Assembly (NCBI GenBank): GCA_026315105.1
Contig: CM048747.1
Span: 280,617,654 to 280,681,653, forward strand
Length of the DNA: 64,000 nt
Direction: 5' to 3'
DNA from: Locusta migratoria
Lineage: Eukaryota; Arthropoda; Insecta; Orthoptera; Acrididae
Below, piece by piece: positions 11,478 through 22,768 of the stretch. Position 1 is the stretch's first letter. Each line of letters starts with the position of its first letter. Below the pieces are notes generated by a model. That model made no database searches, had not been told where the DNA came from, and saw only the letters and a program-made list of their open reading frames with translations. The position numbers and the translations under genes are program-made.

Positions 11478-11560
11478 TTCGTCTTCAGCCAGGAGACTAG
11501 TTTGATACAGCTCTCCACCCAACTCTGTCCTGAGGTAGACTCTTCATTTCCTCATGAAGG
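11478..11560 (-). repeat. 3' tail of the RTE-like LINE
   Basis: The plus strand shows tcttcagccaggagactagt, then ttgatacagctctccaccca and ctctgtcctgagg. This is the reversed tail of the LINE seen intact at 35640-35740 (gctgcatcaaaccagtctcc, then ggactgaagac). It is severely 5'-truncated. Confidence 0.7.
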
Positions 11561-13081
11561 ACTATGAAATTGAATGGAGCTGTTATAAAGGCGAAAGAGG
11601 GAAACTATAAAAGAACGTATTAAGAAATACGTACGCCACACATGGATAAAATAACTGAAATTACATATAGGTGGAAAACCAAGACTGCGGCTACGACATC
11701 GATTAGAACAATGTACGTAAGCTGGCCTAAAAAAGAAGAAAAGTCCGGAAAGCAATTGGGATTTCAAAGAACAAACGTAAATTACACAGAGAAGACGCCT
11801 GAAGGCTTTCGACTCTACGGCTTCCTGCTATGAGAATACGCAGCTGCGGTGGGCGAGCAGTGCAAACAACGCCTTCGGCACGACAATAATATTTTAACAA
11901 ACGCTTTCCGTCTCTTGCACTGCTTCTCTCAAACGACGGTGGCGCAATCTGAAGAATTTTACCCAGTAGCCTAGTTCACAATAAGCGATTACAATTGTCT
12001 GCCAATAATGACCTGTACGATTTCAATCAATAATTTCAGATCTTCTGCGTAAGCGTAGTAGAACTTGATTTTGTAAATAAACGTGGCACTGCTCTTGGAT
12101 TCTGCGGGACAGTCCCGCATTTGGACTCGTCGTCCCGCATTGGAGTGATTACTGACAATATCTCGCAAAACGGAAAAAAGCATCCCCCATTTCAGTAATT
12201 TTAAAAGCCGAAACTATTTGTGTATTGCACGCTATGTCATACTTCTTGCAAGTCAACTTCGCAAGGCATCATCTACGAATAAATGACAGTGTTCTTACAT
12301 TAAATACAAAAAGAGAAAAAAAGATACACATAATCTGACTATTTCAAAATGACAAATTCGCTAGCAATGGAAGTTGTTTTTGTTTTAAGCTAGTAATGCA
12401 TTTGTTCATAAAATGCCCTATTAAAAAATTCTGTTTTTGGCATATTTTCTGTGCCTCCTTAAGTGTAATGGAATATTTTTCGGTGCTCTAGGTGGCAAAC
12501 ATGATGTAATATTATCACGTATTTAAAATATGACATCGAAATACAATATCAGCATTCATCTTGTGCTGTTACCAGGGATGGAGTGTTGGGGTATCAAAAC
12601 AGTAAGAAGCGAATTTCTATTTTAATTTCATTTAATTTCATTTTTTATTATTAAAAAAAGAGAAGAAAAAATTAATAATAATAGTAATAATAGACAATTA
12701 TTAATTAAATCTGTGAAGAAAAAAAATCATCTGTGGAACTAAAAGAAAAAAGTGGAAGAGCAGTATCTTTGCTTGTTAATTAGCAGTCGGTCTTGTCTTT
12801 TTTTTCTTTTTTTTGTAAACTTTCAGTTGTGATGTAAATGTTTTTTTTAGAAAAATACAGATCTTTCTCAATAGTGAAATAGTCTTAGTTTATTACTTAG
12901 GCCTTAAAGTGAACCACATAATGACCCTGAGATGTAATGAAGCAATCAACAATAAGAAGACATTCAGAAAACTGTCGGTATTTTTATTTTTTACATGATT
13001 TTATTCTAAAGTTTCTCTGAAGTTTATTAATATTGACTGCAGTTCTTCTTTGCTAATTTTCATTAACAATTTTTAAAATAC

Positions 13082-13138
<57 letters not shown>

Positions 13139-13784
13139 TCACAATCTTTCTTCCTTCAAGAATAAAAAGGTAGTGAAATTATGAAAATGCAACAACTAAA
13201 GTGTGAGTGAGAGTTGCATGCAGTAAGGCACAATTAAACCCTGTACTTCATGAAAAGAACTACTATAACTGAGTAGTTCAAATGGTTATAAAAAGTAGTT
13301 TTTATGAAATTTAATTCAAGGTTATTGCAAAACATAATTCTTCGGGCGGGGTAAGCTACTTATCAAAATGTGTGGAGCACGAGGTTCTAAGAGCTCGAAC
13401 AAACAAAAGTAGTGCAGACAACAAAAGTGATCGGAAAAACGTAACGGAGAAAGAATAAGTAAAAATTGTCAGACTCTAAAATTCAAAATAGAAGTATGAG
13501 AAAATGTTTATGAACTGTAAATAAGAGATTGAAAATTAAGAATATAATTTCACTCATGTTAGATATGTCGCTTTAAAAGTAAATGAGTAAGCCTACTCTT
13601 CTGACCTAAATTTCTTCCTAGTCCTCCTTCAAATCCTCAAAACGTCCCGCATTGAATTTTGAAAGAGTTGACCGCCTTAGAGAACACAGTATACTGAAGA
13701 AGATCCCAGCAGATAGGCCAAAGAATGCGAGTAGGGCCCATACTGTCCTTTATAAATGGTTTAGGAGACAATACGAGCTGCTCT
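11561..13784. other. unassigned AT-rich DNA with a TA microsatellite
   Basis: No gene recognised. It holds homopolymer-rich A/T tracts (12600-12860) and a (TA)n tract at 13083-13135. The segment near 13680-13784 borders the SINE whose left target duplication is gagctgctct (13775-13784). Confidence 0.5.
13083..13135. repeat. (TA)n microsatellite
   Basis: About 26 uninterrupted TA units. Confidence 0.98.
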
Positions 13785-15053
13785 GCCGGCCGCGGTGACC
13801 GAGGGGATCAGTGTTGACAGACGTAGGGAATTTTCCCTACACGTAGGTACTTTTAAGTATTAAAATCATGTAGGGAATTTTCATCCAAAAGTCCCCAACG
13901 CGTGGGTACTTTGGTAAAATTTTACAATCGCCAACACAGGCTTAGCGGGTAATGTTGGCAGCAGAACAGTTGTGACCACACAGGAATGAAGCCGACCAAT
14001 TGTGGCAAAGTTTGAAGTAGCCAAGGATATTTTAGACGACATAGTTGTTTTCTGTTCATAGTAAACAATATTAATTTGAAAACTTTGTTTCAGACATTAA
14101 AATTGATGCGAAATATGATGATTTCAATGTATATCAGTGGAATGGAGAGTCGGTTTGGAAATAGTGTTAGAAAATGTCAACACAAGAAAAATTCATTGTT
14201 TCCATGAACTAAAGACGTTTTATTACCTTGACTAGACTTATTTACGTCAGGACGATATACTAGTTAGTACTTGTAAATGGCAAGATGCTGACTAGAAAAC
14301 GCATGAAATCATGTAGAGTGACGGACTTCCTTTTTTGTGCTATGAACTAAATAATTACTGCTGTTCCTACTCTTTGGTTGATAGGGTCTCGATGTATCCT
14401 TGTGCGGTCAATAAATCAGTTATCCTCGCGTAACAGTGCACTTGGAATTAGCGACATATTTGGGGAAACTAATTAATGCTGTTCCTCTCTATGGTTGACA
14501 GGTTCTTGATGTACCCTTGTTCGATCGATAACTCAGTTATCTTCTTGTAACAGACCACTTGGAATTCGCGGCATAATCTACATTTGACTTCATCAATCGC
14601 TAACGATCAGTCACTGGAAAAACATCTAGCAAGTCAAGGACGATGCCAAATATTTATTTTAAAGTTTTTCTAAATATTAACATGCCACATTGATCAATTG
14701 GTTAACCTCTGCTGGCCGGACTCCTAGATTCAGCCCCTCCCAGACCAAAATTCTGGCTACGACACTGATGTAGGGGCATTAATGAGGTGGTAGGGAGAAA
14801 GTAAGGAAAACAAAGGTACATTTTTGTGAGACTGTAGGTATTTTCTCTCTCTGCCATCTGGCAACACTGGAGGGTACTGAGGCGCGCCAGTCACGGTCTG
14901 CACGGCCACTACTGTCGGGGGTTCGAATCCCCCCTCGGGCATGGATATTTGTGCCGTCCTTAGTGTTAGCTAGTTCATAAATAGTTTGTAAGTTTAGGGA
15001 CTGATGACCCCGTAGTTAAGTCCCATAAGCTATAGAAATATTTGAACATTTTT
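13785..15053 (+). repeat. family A SINE split by a hAT element
   Basis: The SINE head is at 13785-13808 (gccggccgcggtgaccgagg) and the rest at 14870-15053, with B box ggttcgaatcc and the usual tail. The outer duplication is gagctgctct (13775-13784) and gagcagctct (15054-15063), one mismatch. The SINE was present first; the hAT later cut it within the A box. Confidence 0.9.
13809..14869. mobile_element. non-autonomous hAT element, 1,061 bp
   Basis: The ends are cagtgttgacaga and the reverse complement of tctggcaacactg (12 of 13 match), a typical hAT terminus. The 8-bp duplication is gaggggat (13801-13808) and gagggtac (14870-14877). Uninterrupted SINE copies read gaggggac at this spot, so each side has taken one substitution since insertion. 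No transposase frame is visible. It contains a direct duplication with period about 118 bp (14360 and 14478). Confidence 0.88.
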
Positions 15054-15523
15054 GAGCAGCTCTCTTAGACTGTTCGCGGACGATGCTGTCACTTATCGGT
15101 TAGTAAAGTCTCCGAAGATGAAAAGCAACTTCAAAATGATTTAGATAAGATATCTGGAGCGTGCAAGAATTGGTAATTGACCCTCAATAATGATAAGTGT
15201 GAAGTCATCCGTATGAGCACTAAAAGGATTCTTTAAACTTCAGTTACATTATAAGTCAATTCTACTAGCCATCAGTTCAACTAAATACGTAGGAATAACG
15301 ATTAAAACAACTTAAATTGGAAAGTACACTTAGAAAATATTGCAGGAAAGGTGTTTCATTGGCAGAACACTTAGAAGACGGAACAACTAAAGAAACTGCC
15401 TACACTACATTTGTGCTTCCTGCTTTGGAGTATTGCTGCGCTTTGTGGAATCCCCATCAAGTACGACTGACGGAGGATGTAGATGAAGTTCAGAGAAGGC
15501 AACTAATTTTTTACTATCGAGAT

Positions 15524-15567
<44 letters not shown>

Positions 15568-15870
15568 CAGAAATGATGAACGAGTTGTGGCAGAATTCAT
15601 TAAACGAAAGGTTTTATTCGTTGCGGCTAGATTTATTTGCGAAATTCCCGTTACCAAATTCCTCTTCCGAATGCCAACATACTCTGTTAGCACCCGCCTA
15701 CATAGGGAGACATGATCATCATAATAAAATAAGAGAAGTATCGAAAATGAATGATTTAGTTGTTCATTTTTCCCATGCGCTATTAGAGAATGGAACTACA
15801 GAGAAATATTATAAAAGTGGTTCGATGAACCGTCTGCTGTGAACTCCAGTGTGATTTGAAGAGTATTTAT
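15054..15870 (+). pseudogene. CR1-type LINE, RT C-terminal part and 3' end
   Basis: A plus-strand continuation of the CR1 family. From 15060 it reads SSLRLFADDAVTYRLVKS (FADD is the RT active-site motif). From 15317 a frame holds KETAYTTFVLPALEYCCALW then NPHQVRLTEDVDEVQRR. The 3' part (15575-15870) ends in gaactccagtgtgatttgaa and a gtatttatgtggatgta tail. Stops and shifts occur, and a GA microsatellite has expanded inside the reading frame at 15529-15564. The copy is dead. Confidence 0.85.
15529..15564. repeat. (GA)n microsatellite inside LINE coding sequence
   Basis: About 18 GA units replace the normal RT codons after the RR of the conserved QRR motif. In frame they encode alternating Glu-Arg. 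Confidence 0.97.
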
Positions 15871-15920
15871 GTGGATGTACAAGAGCAAAGTGACGCGGCC
15901 TATTATCCTAGAAGATTTCA

Positions 15921-16006
15921 AATGTTTGTAAATCTATCGGACCAAACTGCGTGGTCATCAGTCCGTAGCTTACAAACTACTTAAACTAAGGTAAACTAAC
16001 CTAAGG

Positions 16007-16045
<39 letters not shown>

Positions 16046-16135
16046 ATGCCCCAGGGAGGACTCGAACCTCCGACGGCGAGGAAACCCGCGCTCCGCAGCG
16101 AGGCGCCTTAAACCGCTCGGCTATTACACCGTGGC
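15921..16135 (-). repeat. tRNA-derived SINE, family B, with CA tract
   Basis: A minus-strand copy of a sister SINE: the body starts aatgtttgtaaatctatcgg on the plus strand, followed by a (CA)n tract at 16011-16043 and a tRNA-like head (B box ggttcgagtcc in the minus sense). A perfect 14-bp duplication, cctagaagatttca, lies at 15907-15920 and 16136-16149. Related copies are at 16885-17809 (split) and 61930. Confidence 0.93.
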
Positions 16136-16149
16136 CCTAGAAGATTTCA

Positions 16150-16771
16150 GTCCTTCAGTTTGACTACTATTAGCAGAGGCAAGGCGGTATCTGTATGTAT
16201 CTAAGCGATATGTGGGAAATGATGCGTTTACACAAGTACATAGTATACTACTATTTTCTTAATGGGGAAGTACATTGCAGTGTATTATGCCGGAATCTAT
16301 CGATATGGTCAATCAAGTTAATACTCGTAACAAATTCCCGAACGTATAGTATGTGTTCTCACATTTCTTGTCATACATTTGATTGCCTATGAGTTATACT
16401 GTAGGGAGATCGACATTTCTTCGGTGATGACACATTCCCAAGTACATTGTTACGTAAATACATAATAGGTTTCACGTTTACTCACCGTTATTGAGATTAG
16501 ATACCGAAAAAAAATTAAAAATTATTCGACTCTCCATTCTTGCTGTGAGCGGTAGTCTTTGTACTGATACGAAAGAGAAAAACGCGCCTACCTGTATGGT
16601 GATGTGTCATCACCGTTGACATGCACTGAACGGCGTTCTTGATTCTGCAATTGCTTTTCAAGTGTCTTATACCAACTTAAATGAAATCTATTTGTAAGTT
16701 TACTGCTCGTGAAAGTCAGCTTACAATGGCATAATAAACAGAATTACCTTCATAAACCATACATATTCATG
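16150..16771. other. unassigned DNA
   Basis: AT-rich sequence with no gene or repeat I can name. Confidence 0.5.
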
Positions 16772-16884
16772 AGGTGGGGTGGCTTGCGTACCTCACCGAT
16801 ACAGATAGCTGGACGGTAGGTGCAGCTACAGCGCAGGGGTTCCTGAGGAGGGGCAGCAGCCTTTTCAGTAGTTGAAGGGACAAC

Positions 16885-17809
16885 AAAAATGTTCAAATGT
16901 TTTTTTAAATTTATTTGGTTAATTAACCTGACCAGATTAGGGCCATAGGGCCCTCTCTTACATCTGATCAGGAACAACAAAGGATTTAATTACAAAAACC
17001 ACTGCATTAATAATATTAAATAATAACAATATATGAGAATACTACTAATAATAATAATGATAATAATAACACAAAAATCAAAGTAATACTAATAATAACA
17101 AGAGATATTTACATGGAGATAGATGTTTAACACATTTGAATTAAGTTAAATATAAACAGAAGGGGGAAAATGATTAGTGAAAGAGGAGAAGGTTGAAAAA
17201 ATGACAGTGCTAATGGATTTGAGGAAGTGGAGACATATATGAATGGAGATCTCTGCTGGCGAAAGGAAAGGGAAACATTTATGGGGTGGGGGGGGGGGAG
17301 GGGAGGAGGAATTGATAACAGTGGGCTACAGACCGGTAAGTGGAGAAAAAGATGGTTATTGTGACAGAAGGTGAACCCTTAGCTGTCTTTTAAAGTTTTG
17401 AATTGATGTTATCTCTCTTAACTTTTGAGGAATATTGTTCCACAGACGTGTTCCCGATGCAGAAAATGTTTTAGAGAAAATTGCAGTGTTATGTGTTGGT
17501 TTTGAGAGAGTTTTACTTTGGTGAGAGCGTGTGTTTCTACTGTGCTGTTCAGATAGTAATAAAATCGTTGAGGATAAGTAAGAAGATTTTCAACGACTGA
17601 GAAAGCGATGCAGCAAACATGTTTGTAAATCTATCAGACTCAACTGCTGGGTTATTAGTCCGTAGCTTACAAACTACTTAAACTAAGGTAAACTAACTTA
17701 AGGAAAACACAAACACCCATGCCCGAGGGAGACTCGAACCCCCGACTGCGAACGGCCGCGCCCACCGCAGCACGGCGCCTCAGTGCGCACGGCTAATCCG
17801 TCGCGGCCA
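16885..17809 (-). repeat. family B SINE split by another LINE tail
   Basis: The SINE tail (aaatgttcaaatgttt) is at 16886-16906 and the rest at 17619-17809, ending with head sequence ggctaatccgtcgcggcca. The duplication gggacaac (16877-16884 and 17810-17817) shows it inserted into the LINE 5'UTR; the empty site at 32660-32670 reads ggggcaacag. Between the SINE parts lies a different LINE fragment. Confidence 0.85.
16907..17618 (-). pseudogene. LINE C-terminal/3'UTR fragment
   Basis: On the minus strand, frames include a tail of the form FSASGTRLWNNIPQKLREIT then SIQNFKRQLRVHLLSQ, the common end of LINE polymerases, followed by a 3'UTR and ending near taattaacctgaccagatta on the plus strand. 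It includes AAT-rich simple repeats (17010-17100) and a G tract (17287-17310). It was inserted into the family B SINE. Confidence 0.7.
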
Positions 17810-19533
17810 GGGACAACTGTCTGTATGATTGACTGAGATGGACTTACAACATCAGGTAATGTGGCTTTGCCGTAGTTACTGCGAACGGCTTGTAGGCAAG
17901 GGGAAACTACAGTCGTTACCTTTCCAGAGGTCATGAAGATCTACATATGAATATATGATGATGGCATCCTCTCGGGTAAAATATTCCGGATGTAAAATAG
18001 TCCCCCATTCGAATCTCCGTGCGCGGACTACTAAGGACGATGTCGTTAGCAAGAAAAACGATACTGGCACTCTACGGACCAGAGAGTCTAATTTTAGATC
18101 CCTTAATCGAGTAGGGAGGTTAGAAAATTGATACTGGCACTCTACTGATCAGAGAGTCTAATTTTAGATACATTAATCGAGTAGGGAGTTTAGAAAATTT
18201 AATAATGGTAATGGATGGATTGAAGTTAGATATAGTGAAGTTCAGTGGAAAGATGAACGGATTTCTGGTCAGGTGAATACATGATTGTTAATACAATATC
18301 AGTTGTTGGTAATGCAAGAGTAGGTCTAATAATGACTAAGAAAATACAAATGCAGCTAAATTTATATGACAGCACAGTGATCGTATTATCATAATCAAGA
18401 TATATACGAAGCTATTGACCACAGAATACATGTTTATATGCCAACTAACTCTTCTGATGATGAGATCAAAGAAGACATAAATTTACGAACCAGATTTTAA
18501 ACTGTAAGACATATCCTAGGGCAGATATAGAATCTGACGACATCTTACTGGTTATGAACTGTAGATTGAAACTGAAGAAACTACAGAAAGGTAGGAAAAC
18601 TAGGTGTCGGGTCGTGGATAAATTGAAGAAACCTGAGGTTTCAGAGAGAGTTTTAGGGAACATTTGACGAAAAATGGGCGAAATAACACAGTAGACTACA
18701 AATGGGCGGTTTTGAGAGATGAAATAGTGAAGGGAGCAGAGGACCATATAGGTGAAAAGACCTAGAAAAAATATCACAGGAATATTGAATTAAATTGATG
18801 AAAGGAGAAAGTATAAAAATACAGTAAATGAAGTAGATAAAATGGAGTACAGACGACTAAAAATGAGACTGACAGAAAGTTCAAAATAGCTAAGCAGGGC
18901 TAGAGGACAAATGCTAGCCTTTTGAGGAAAGGTAGATATCGTCTACAGGAACATAAAAGTGATATTTGGAGACACGAAGAGGAGCGATATTAATATCAAG
19001 AACTCTGATGGAGAACCATTTCAGAGCAAAGAAGGGAAAGTTGAAAGAATATAAAGAGGGACTCCACAAAGGAAATGAACTTCGAGGCAAGGGAAGGGGA
19101 AGTACGCGAAGATGAAATATGGTACTATGCTGACAGAGCACTGAAGACCTAAGTCGAACCAAAGCACCTAAAGTTTTCGACATTCCCTCAGAGCTACTGA
19201 AGACTCTGGGTGAGCCAGCTCTAAGAAAACTATTCCATCTGATTTTTACGATATACGAGATAGGCGTATTCCCTCAGACTTGAAAAATAGTAATTCCAAA
19301 ATTCCAAAGAAAAGAGGCACAGGCAGGTGTGAACACTGCAGAACCATCAGTTTAATTAGACGTGCTTGCAAAATTCTAACACGAATTATTTACAGAAAAA
19401 AAAAAAAAAAATAGAATCCGAGCTCGGGGAAGATCAGTTTGGATTTAGGATAAATGTAAGAACACGTGAGACAATACACACCGTAATGCTTATGTAAGAA
19501 TGTAGTTTTAGGAAAGGCAAACTTACAATTCTA

Positions 19534-19726
19534 CACTGCTCAAAACAATTAGGGTTCAGGCGAGACATCATACACAATAAAAATAAGGTAACGTATTTCG
19601 TTCAGAAATAGGTTACAAGTGTAATTTGTGTGTGATGCAATACGATCAGTGGCGGACTAAGGGGGGGGGGGGGCGGACAGTCCTGGGCCTCTGGTCTTCG
19701 GGGGGCCTCCAAATACCTCGAAAGCA

Positions 19727-19772
<46 letters not shown>

Positions 19773-20117
19773 CGTTATTGGCATTTTCTTCTGCTGGGGC
19801 CTCCAGATCTCGAAAGCTATTTTTTTTAGACTGTCCCGTGCCTCTCGTCCTGGAGGAAGGGGACTCCAATTCTTTTTCTAAGTAATACATGTATTCCCAA
19901 GTGGTAGGGGGGGGGGTCATTTCGTTTCGCCGACGCCCCGGGCCTCCAACAGCCTTAGTCCGCCTCTGACTACGATATTTTGCTGTCTCGACGTTTTACT
20001 TAGGATTTACAAGGCCAGTACAGTAGCACACCTGCGTGTCATGGACAGTATGAGGTAATAGGACAGCTCTTGAGGGATATTTGGCCGTTCTTCCATGACT
20101 GCAATATCCTGTTCGAG
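19534..20117 (-). mobile_element. Tc1-like element fragment
   Basis: It starts with tacactgctcaaaacaatta, a typical Tc1 inverted-repeat end, right where the RTE-like LINE stops. The segments at 19549-19646 and 19977-20117 match the left parts of the Tc1 copies at 22769 and 26822 (acctgcgtgtcatggacagt, then ctcttgagggatatttggcc, the reversed end of the transposase gene). Its right half is missing. A hAT MITE lies inside it. Confidence 0.8.
19647..19968. mobile_element. hAT MITE, 322 bp
   Basis: Ends cagtggcggactaagg and ccttagtccgcctctg form 16-bp inverted repeats with one mismatch. The 8-bp duplication aatacgat (19639-19646) and actacgat (19969-19976) has one mismatch. It contains a G tract and an expanded T tract (about 19731-19769), and the motif ggcctcc three times. 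Confidence 0.9.
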
Positions 20118-20999
20118 CCGTGGCGGCTCTTGTTTCGCGTTTTCTGCAACATTCTTCTCTTTTCCCCTTTGCTAACGCTCGGGGCCGCCTGGTTATGCGA
20201 TTTGTTGTTGTTTCAGTTTTCTTTCTGCAAAATTCTTCCTTCTCATTTCATTTTGGCTGAGCAATGTCTTCTCACGCTTATAGATTTTCCTGTCACTGAT
20301 CGCTATCTTATTCCCGCGACGATCTATTTCACTGCACAGTCTGTAGTTGTTCTTGACGCAAGTACGTTTTATGGTTTGTAGTGACAACTACGTTTTAGCC
20401 TGCTGTCGCCGAGGTCGCACTTACAGTGACGGATAGCACGCGTTATCGGCGTGAAGCCTCTTGCAGGTCCGCCGATAAGTGGGGCCCCTGGGTGACAAGA
20501 GGGAGTCCTGCAGTGTGTGCGGAGCGAGCATTGTGCGTCTGTGGGCCGGTGACGGATCAGCTGGGTCGCCTCATATCTTGCGGTACTAACACTTCGGCGT
20601 GAATCGTGTTCCTTACCACACCAATGGACGCGGCTGGCACTTAAGTCCTTGCAGGAATTTTGGGTCGTTCCTTTCGTCAACACGATGGCGCTCCGGGCCA
20701 CGCTATGTTGATAGAACGACCATTCACATAACTCGAGACATCGGTACTTTCGCCGCTGCGGAACTGATAAGTTGCTCTAGACATCTTATGGCTCCCTGTC
20801 ATGTGGATTAATATAAGTTCCGTCTCGGCGTTGTTTCGTAATGTTTGGCGGCGCGTCGCAGAAACGACGAGCATCTAGTTACTTCAGTTGAGCGTTTTAA
20901 ATGTAACCAGGGTATTTATTTGCTTTTGTAGCAGTTCGCTAGTCAGTTACCTCTCCCGGCCGCCGGCGGATTTTGAGGCAATGTCTCTCTTCCGATTAG
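20118..20999. other. unassigned, relatively GC-rich DNA
   Basis: The stretch 20400-20880 is CpG-rich compared with its flanks and has no recognised coding frame. It could be an LTR or an old promoter. I see no terminal repeats or primer site that would settle it. Confidence 0.35.
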
Positions 21000-21190
21000 G
21001 CCGGCCGCGGTGGCCAAGCGGTCTGCTGCGCGCCATTCACGGTCTGCAAGGCCGCTACGGTCGGGGGTTCGAATCCCCCCTCGGGCAAGGATATTTGTGC
21101 CGTCCTTAGTATAAGGTAGTAGATAAGTAGTTTGTAAGTTTAGGGACTGATGACCTCGCAATTAAATCCCATAAGCTCTACCATCATTTG
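21000..21190 (+). repeat. tRNA-derived SINE, family A
   Basis: A plus-strand copy with A box ggtggccaagcgg and B box ggttcgaatcc. The segment after the A box (tctgctgcgcgccattcacg) differs from other family A copies, so it is a variant head. Flanks cttccgatt and ctaccgatt may be a short imperfect duplication. Confidence 0.85.
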
Positions 21191-21707
21191 AATCTACCGA
21201 TTTTTGCCTCAGCGAGTGGGTGTATTTATGAATATCCTAGCAACCGCCACCTTTCAACCTTGCAACGTGTTCCTCTTCTTTCCTTGACCTCTTGTTCTGC
21301 TTGATATATTATAAACACACTGTCGTCCCTCACCTTATGAAAGGAAATCTGGCTCCCGTCTCGTATATTTGTCCTACTGGATTTGATACAAATAGATTTT
21401 AACGGTCGCTGCTGCTAACCGACTCTAGTGGCTTTGAGTTTTGCATTTATGTGTAATCCTTGGGGCAGGTGTTCTCACAAAATTGTTTAGTGTAATATGT
21501 ATTTATGCAGGTTGAGCAATCTTTGTTGCATCATGGCATCTGTGTGCCGATTTTAAGTGTACTAATTGTGTTTAACCATTTCATTGGTGGCATTCATTTG
21601 GTAACTTGTATTCAATGCTTATGTGCTCTCTTTTTTAAGGGAAGTTAAAGTTCGAATCTTTGCCTTCTGGTGCCCTACTTATTATTGTTTTGAAGAATAA
21701 AAAAACC
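21191..21707. other. unassigned DNA
   Basis: No gene recognised. Its right end (21695-21707, gaataaaaaaacc) is the SINE target site. Confidence 0.45.
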
Positions 21708-21899
21708 GCTGGCCGCGGTGGCCGAGCGGACTGAGGCGCTTCAGTCACGGTCTGCACGGCCACTACGGTCGGGGGTTCCAATCCCCCCCCTCGGGCATGG
21801 ATATTTGTGCCGTCCTTAGTTGTAGGTAGTTCATAAGTAGTTTGTAAGTTTAGGGACTGATGACCCCGTAGTTAAGTCCCTTAAGCTTAACAAACATTT
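21708..21899 (+). repeat. tRNA-derived SINE, family A
   Basis: A plus-strand copy. Its B box is mutated (ggttccaatcc), followed by a seven-C run. A perfect 13-bp duplication, gaataaaaaaacc, lies at 21695-21707 and 21900-21912. Confidence 0.94.
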
Positions 21900-21984
21900 G
21901 AATAAAAAAACCATTTAACCTTGAGGCCTCTTATTATTGTTATCCAAGCCTTTTTAACCCTGTTTAAAGTTGGTTAAATTTTTC

Positions 21985-22325
21985 GAGCACGGGCTTCACC
22001 CGCTGAAAGCTTCATTGTGTTAAATTGTGAAAATTACGCAGCGTGGGCTTCACCCACTGAAGTTTACATTCTTGTTGTTTTTAAAACTAGAAATATTGTG
22101 AATTGTGAAGGGACCAAAACGGGCTTCATCCGCGGAAGCTATTTTTTACTCTGTTATTTTAACCTTTCTGTCTGTACTAGTATTGTGTCACAAAGTCGTT
22201 AAACGACTAAAGTAAGAGCTTCACCGTCTACAGATTTTCTTTACATTGTGATTTTAGCTCTCTGTGTAATACAAGATATTTAGTTCTTCAGTTAATTAAA
22301 TATGGGCTTCACTCGCTGAAGTTTG
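21985..22325 (+). repeat. dispersed 18-bp hairpin motif series
   Basis: The motif gggcttcacccgctgaag, or a close variant, occurs near 21988, 22047, 22119 and 22302, with weaker forms at 22210 and 22710. CTTCA and TGAAG can pair around a 5-base loop. The motif copies sit in more diverged AT-rich repeat units that share phrases such as aaactagaaatatt. The host element is unknown. Confidence 0.6.
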
Positions 22326-22341
22326 TTTTTCCTAATTTATT

Positions 22342-22507
22342 ATTAAAATTGGAAGTACTAGCTTTGGCCACATGGAAACCTTTATTTTTTATATATTACA
22401 GATCGATTTCGGCAGTGCCTGATCAGAATGTCAGACAGAGACCGAAATCAATCTGTAATATATAAAAAATAAAGGTTTCAATGCGGCCAAAGCTGGTTTT
22501 CCAGTTT
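22342..22507. repeat. foldback (inverted repeat) with ~75-bp arms
   Basis: The left arm runs from about 22350 (ctagctttggccacatggaa) through gaaacctttattttttatat and attacagatcgatttcgg. The right arm is its inverse (ccgaaatcaatctgtaatat to gcggccaaagctggttttcc). The spacer is about 25 bp. Confidence 0.85.
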
Positions 22508-22768
22508 TAATAATTTTGATGTGGTCGCTATGCACCAGACTCCCGATGGAGTCGTCTACTAATTTACTGTTGTTTTAACTTTTGATATTGAAACTAGAAA
22601 TATTATCTAAATTTTTAAAAAGATCAAAACCCACTTAGAGTTTTCTAGGTTATCATTGTTTTACCCTTCAGTTTAATGCAAGTTATCTGTTCTAATTCAT
22701 AGGCAATTAAATATGCACTTCACCTGATAATCAATTTCAATTATTCCATTTTAAGGAAAATAAATTCA

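Larger units (their letters stand above)
16772..19533 (+). mobile_element. RTE-like LINE, 5'UTR, endonuclease and start of RT (decayed)
   Basis: The 5'UTR (16772-16884 and 17810-18050) matches 32522-32900. Markers include ggcaaggggaaactacagtc and gtaaaatattccggatgtaa. Past 18060 the plus strand carries a ruined endonuclease region with fragments VYMPTNSSDDEI (18430) and NQILNCKTYPRADIESDD, then NCRLKLKKLQKG (18490-18600). A region of several hundred bases normally between those fragments seems deleted at about 18470. The RT N-terminal half follows (PSELLKTLGEPALRKLFHLI at about 19185). The sequence breaks at 19533 where a Tc1 begins. The complementary 3' half of the family is seen at 34800-35745. 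Stops are throughout, so it is not functional. Confidence 0.8.

Noticed and set aside
18466..19183. Minus-strand open frames
   Set aside because: They are antisense to the decayed RTE-like LINE, whose plus-strand fragments match the family.
19602..19829. Open frames through the poly-T/poly-G tracts
   Set aside because: Homopolymer artefacts inside a hAT MITE.
21000..21090. Class II (Ser/Leu) tRNA gene
   Set aside because: A and B boxes are present, but the stems are poor and the body is the family A SINE repeated many times in the window.
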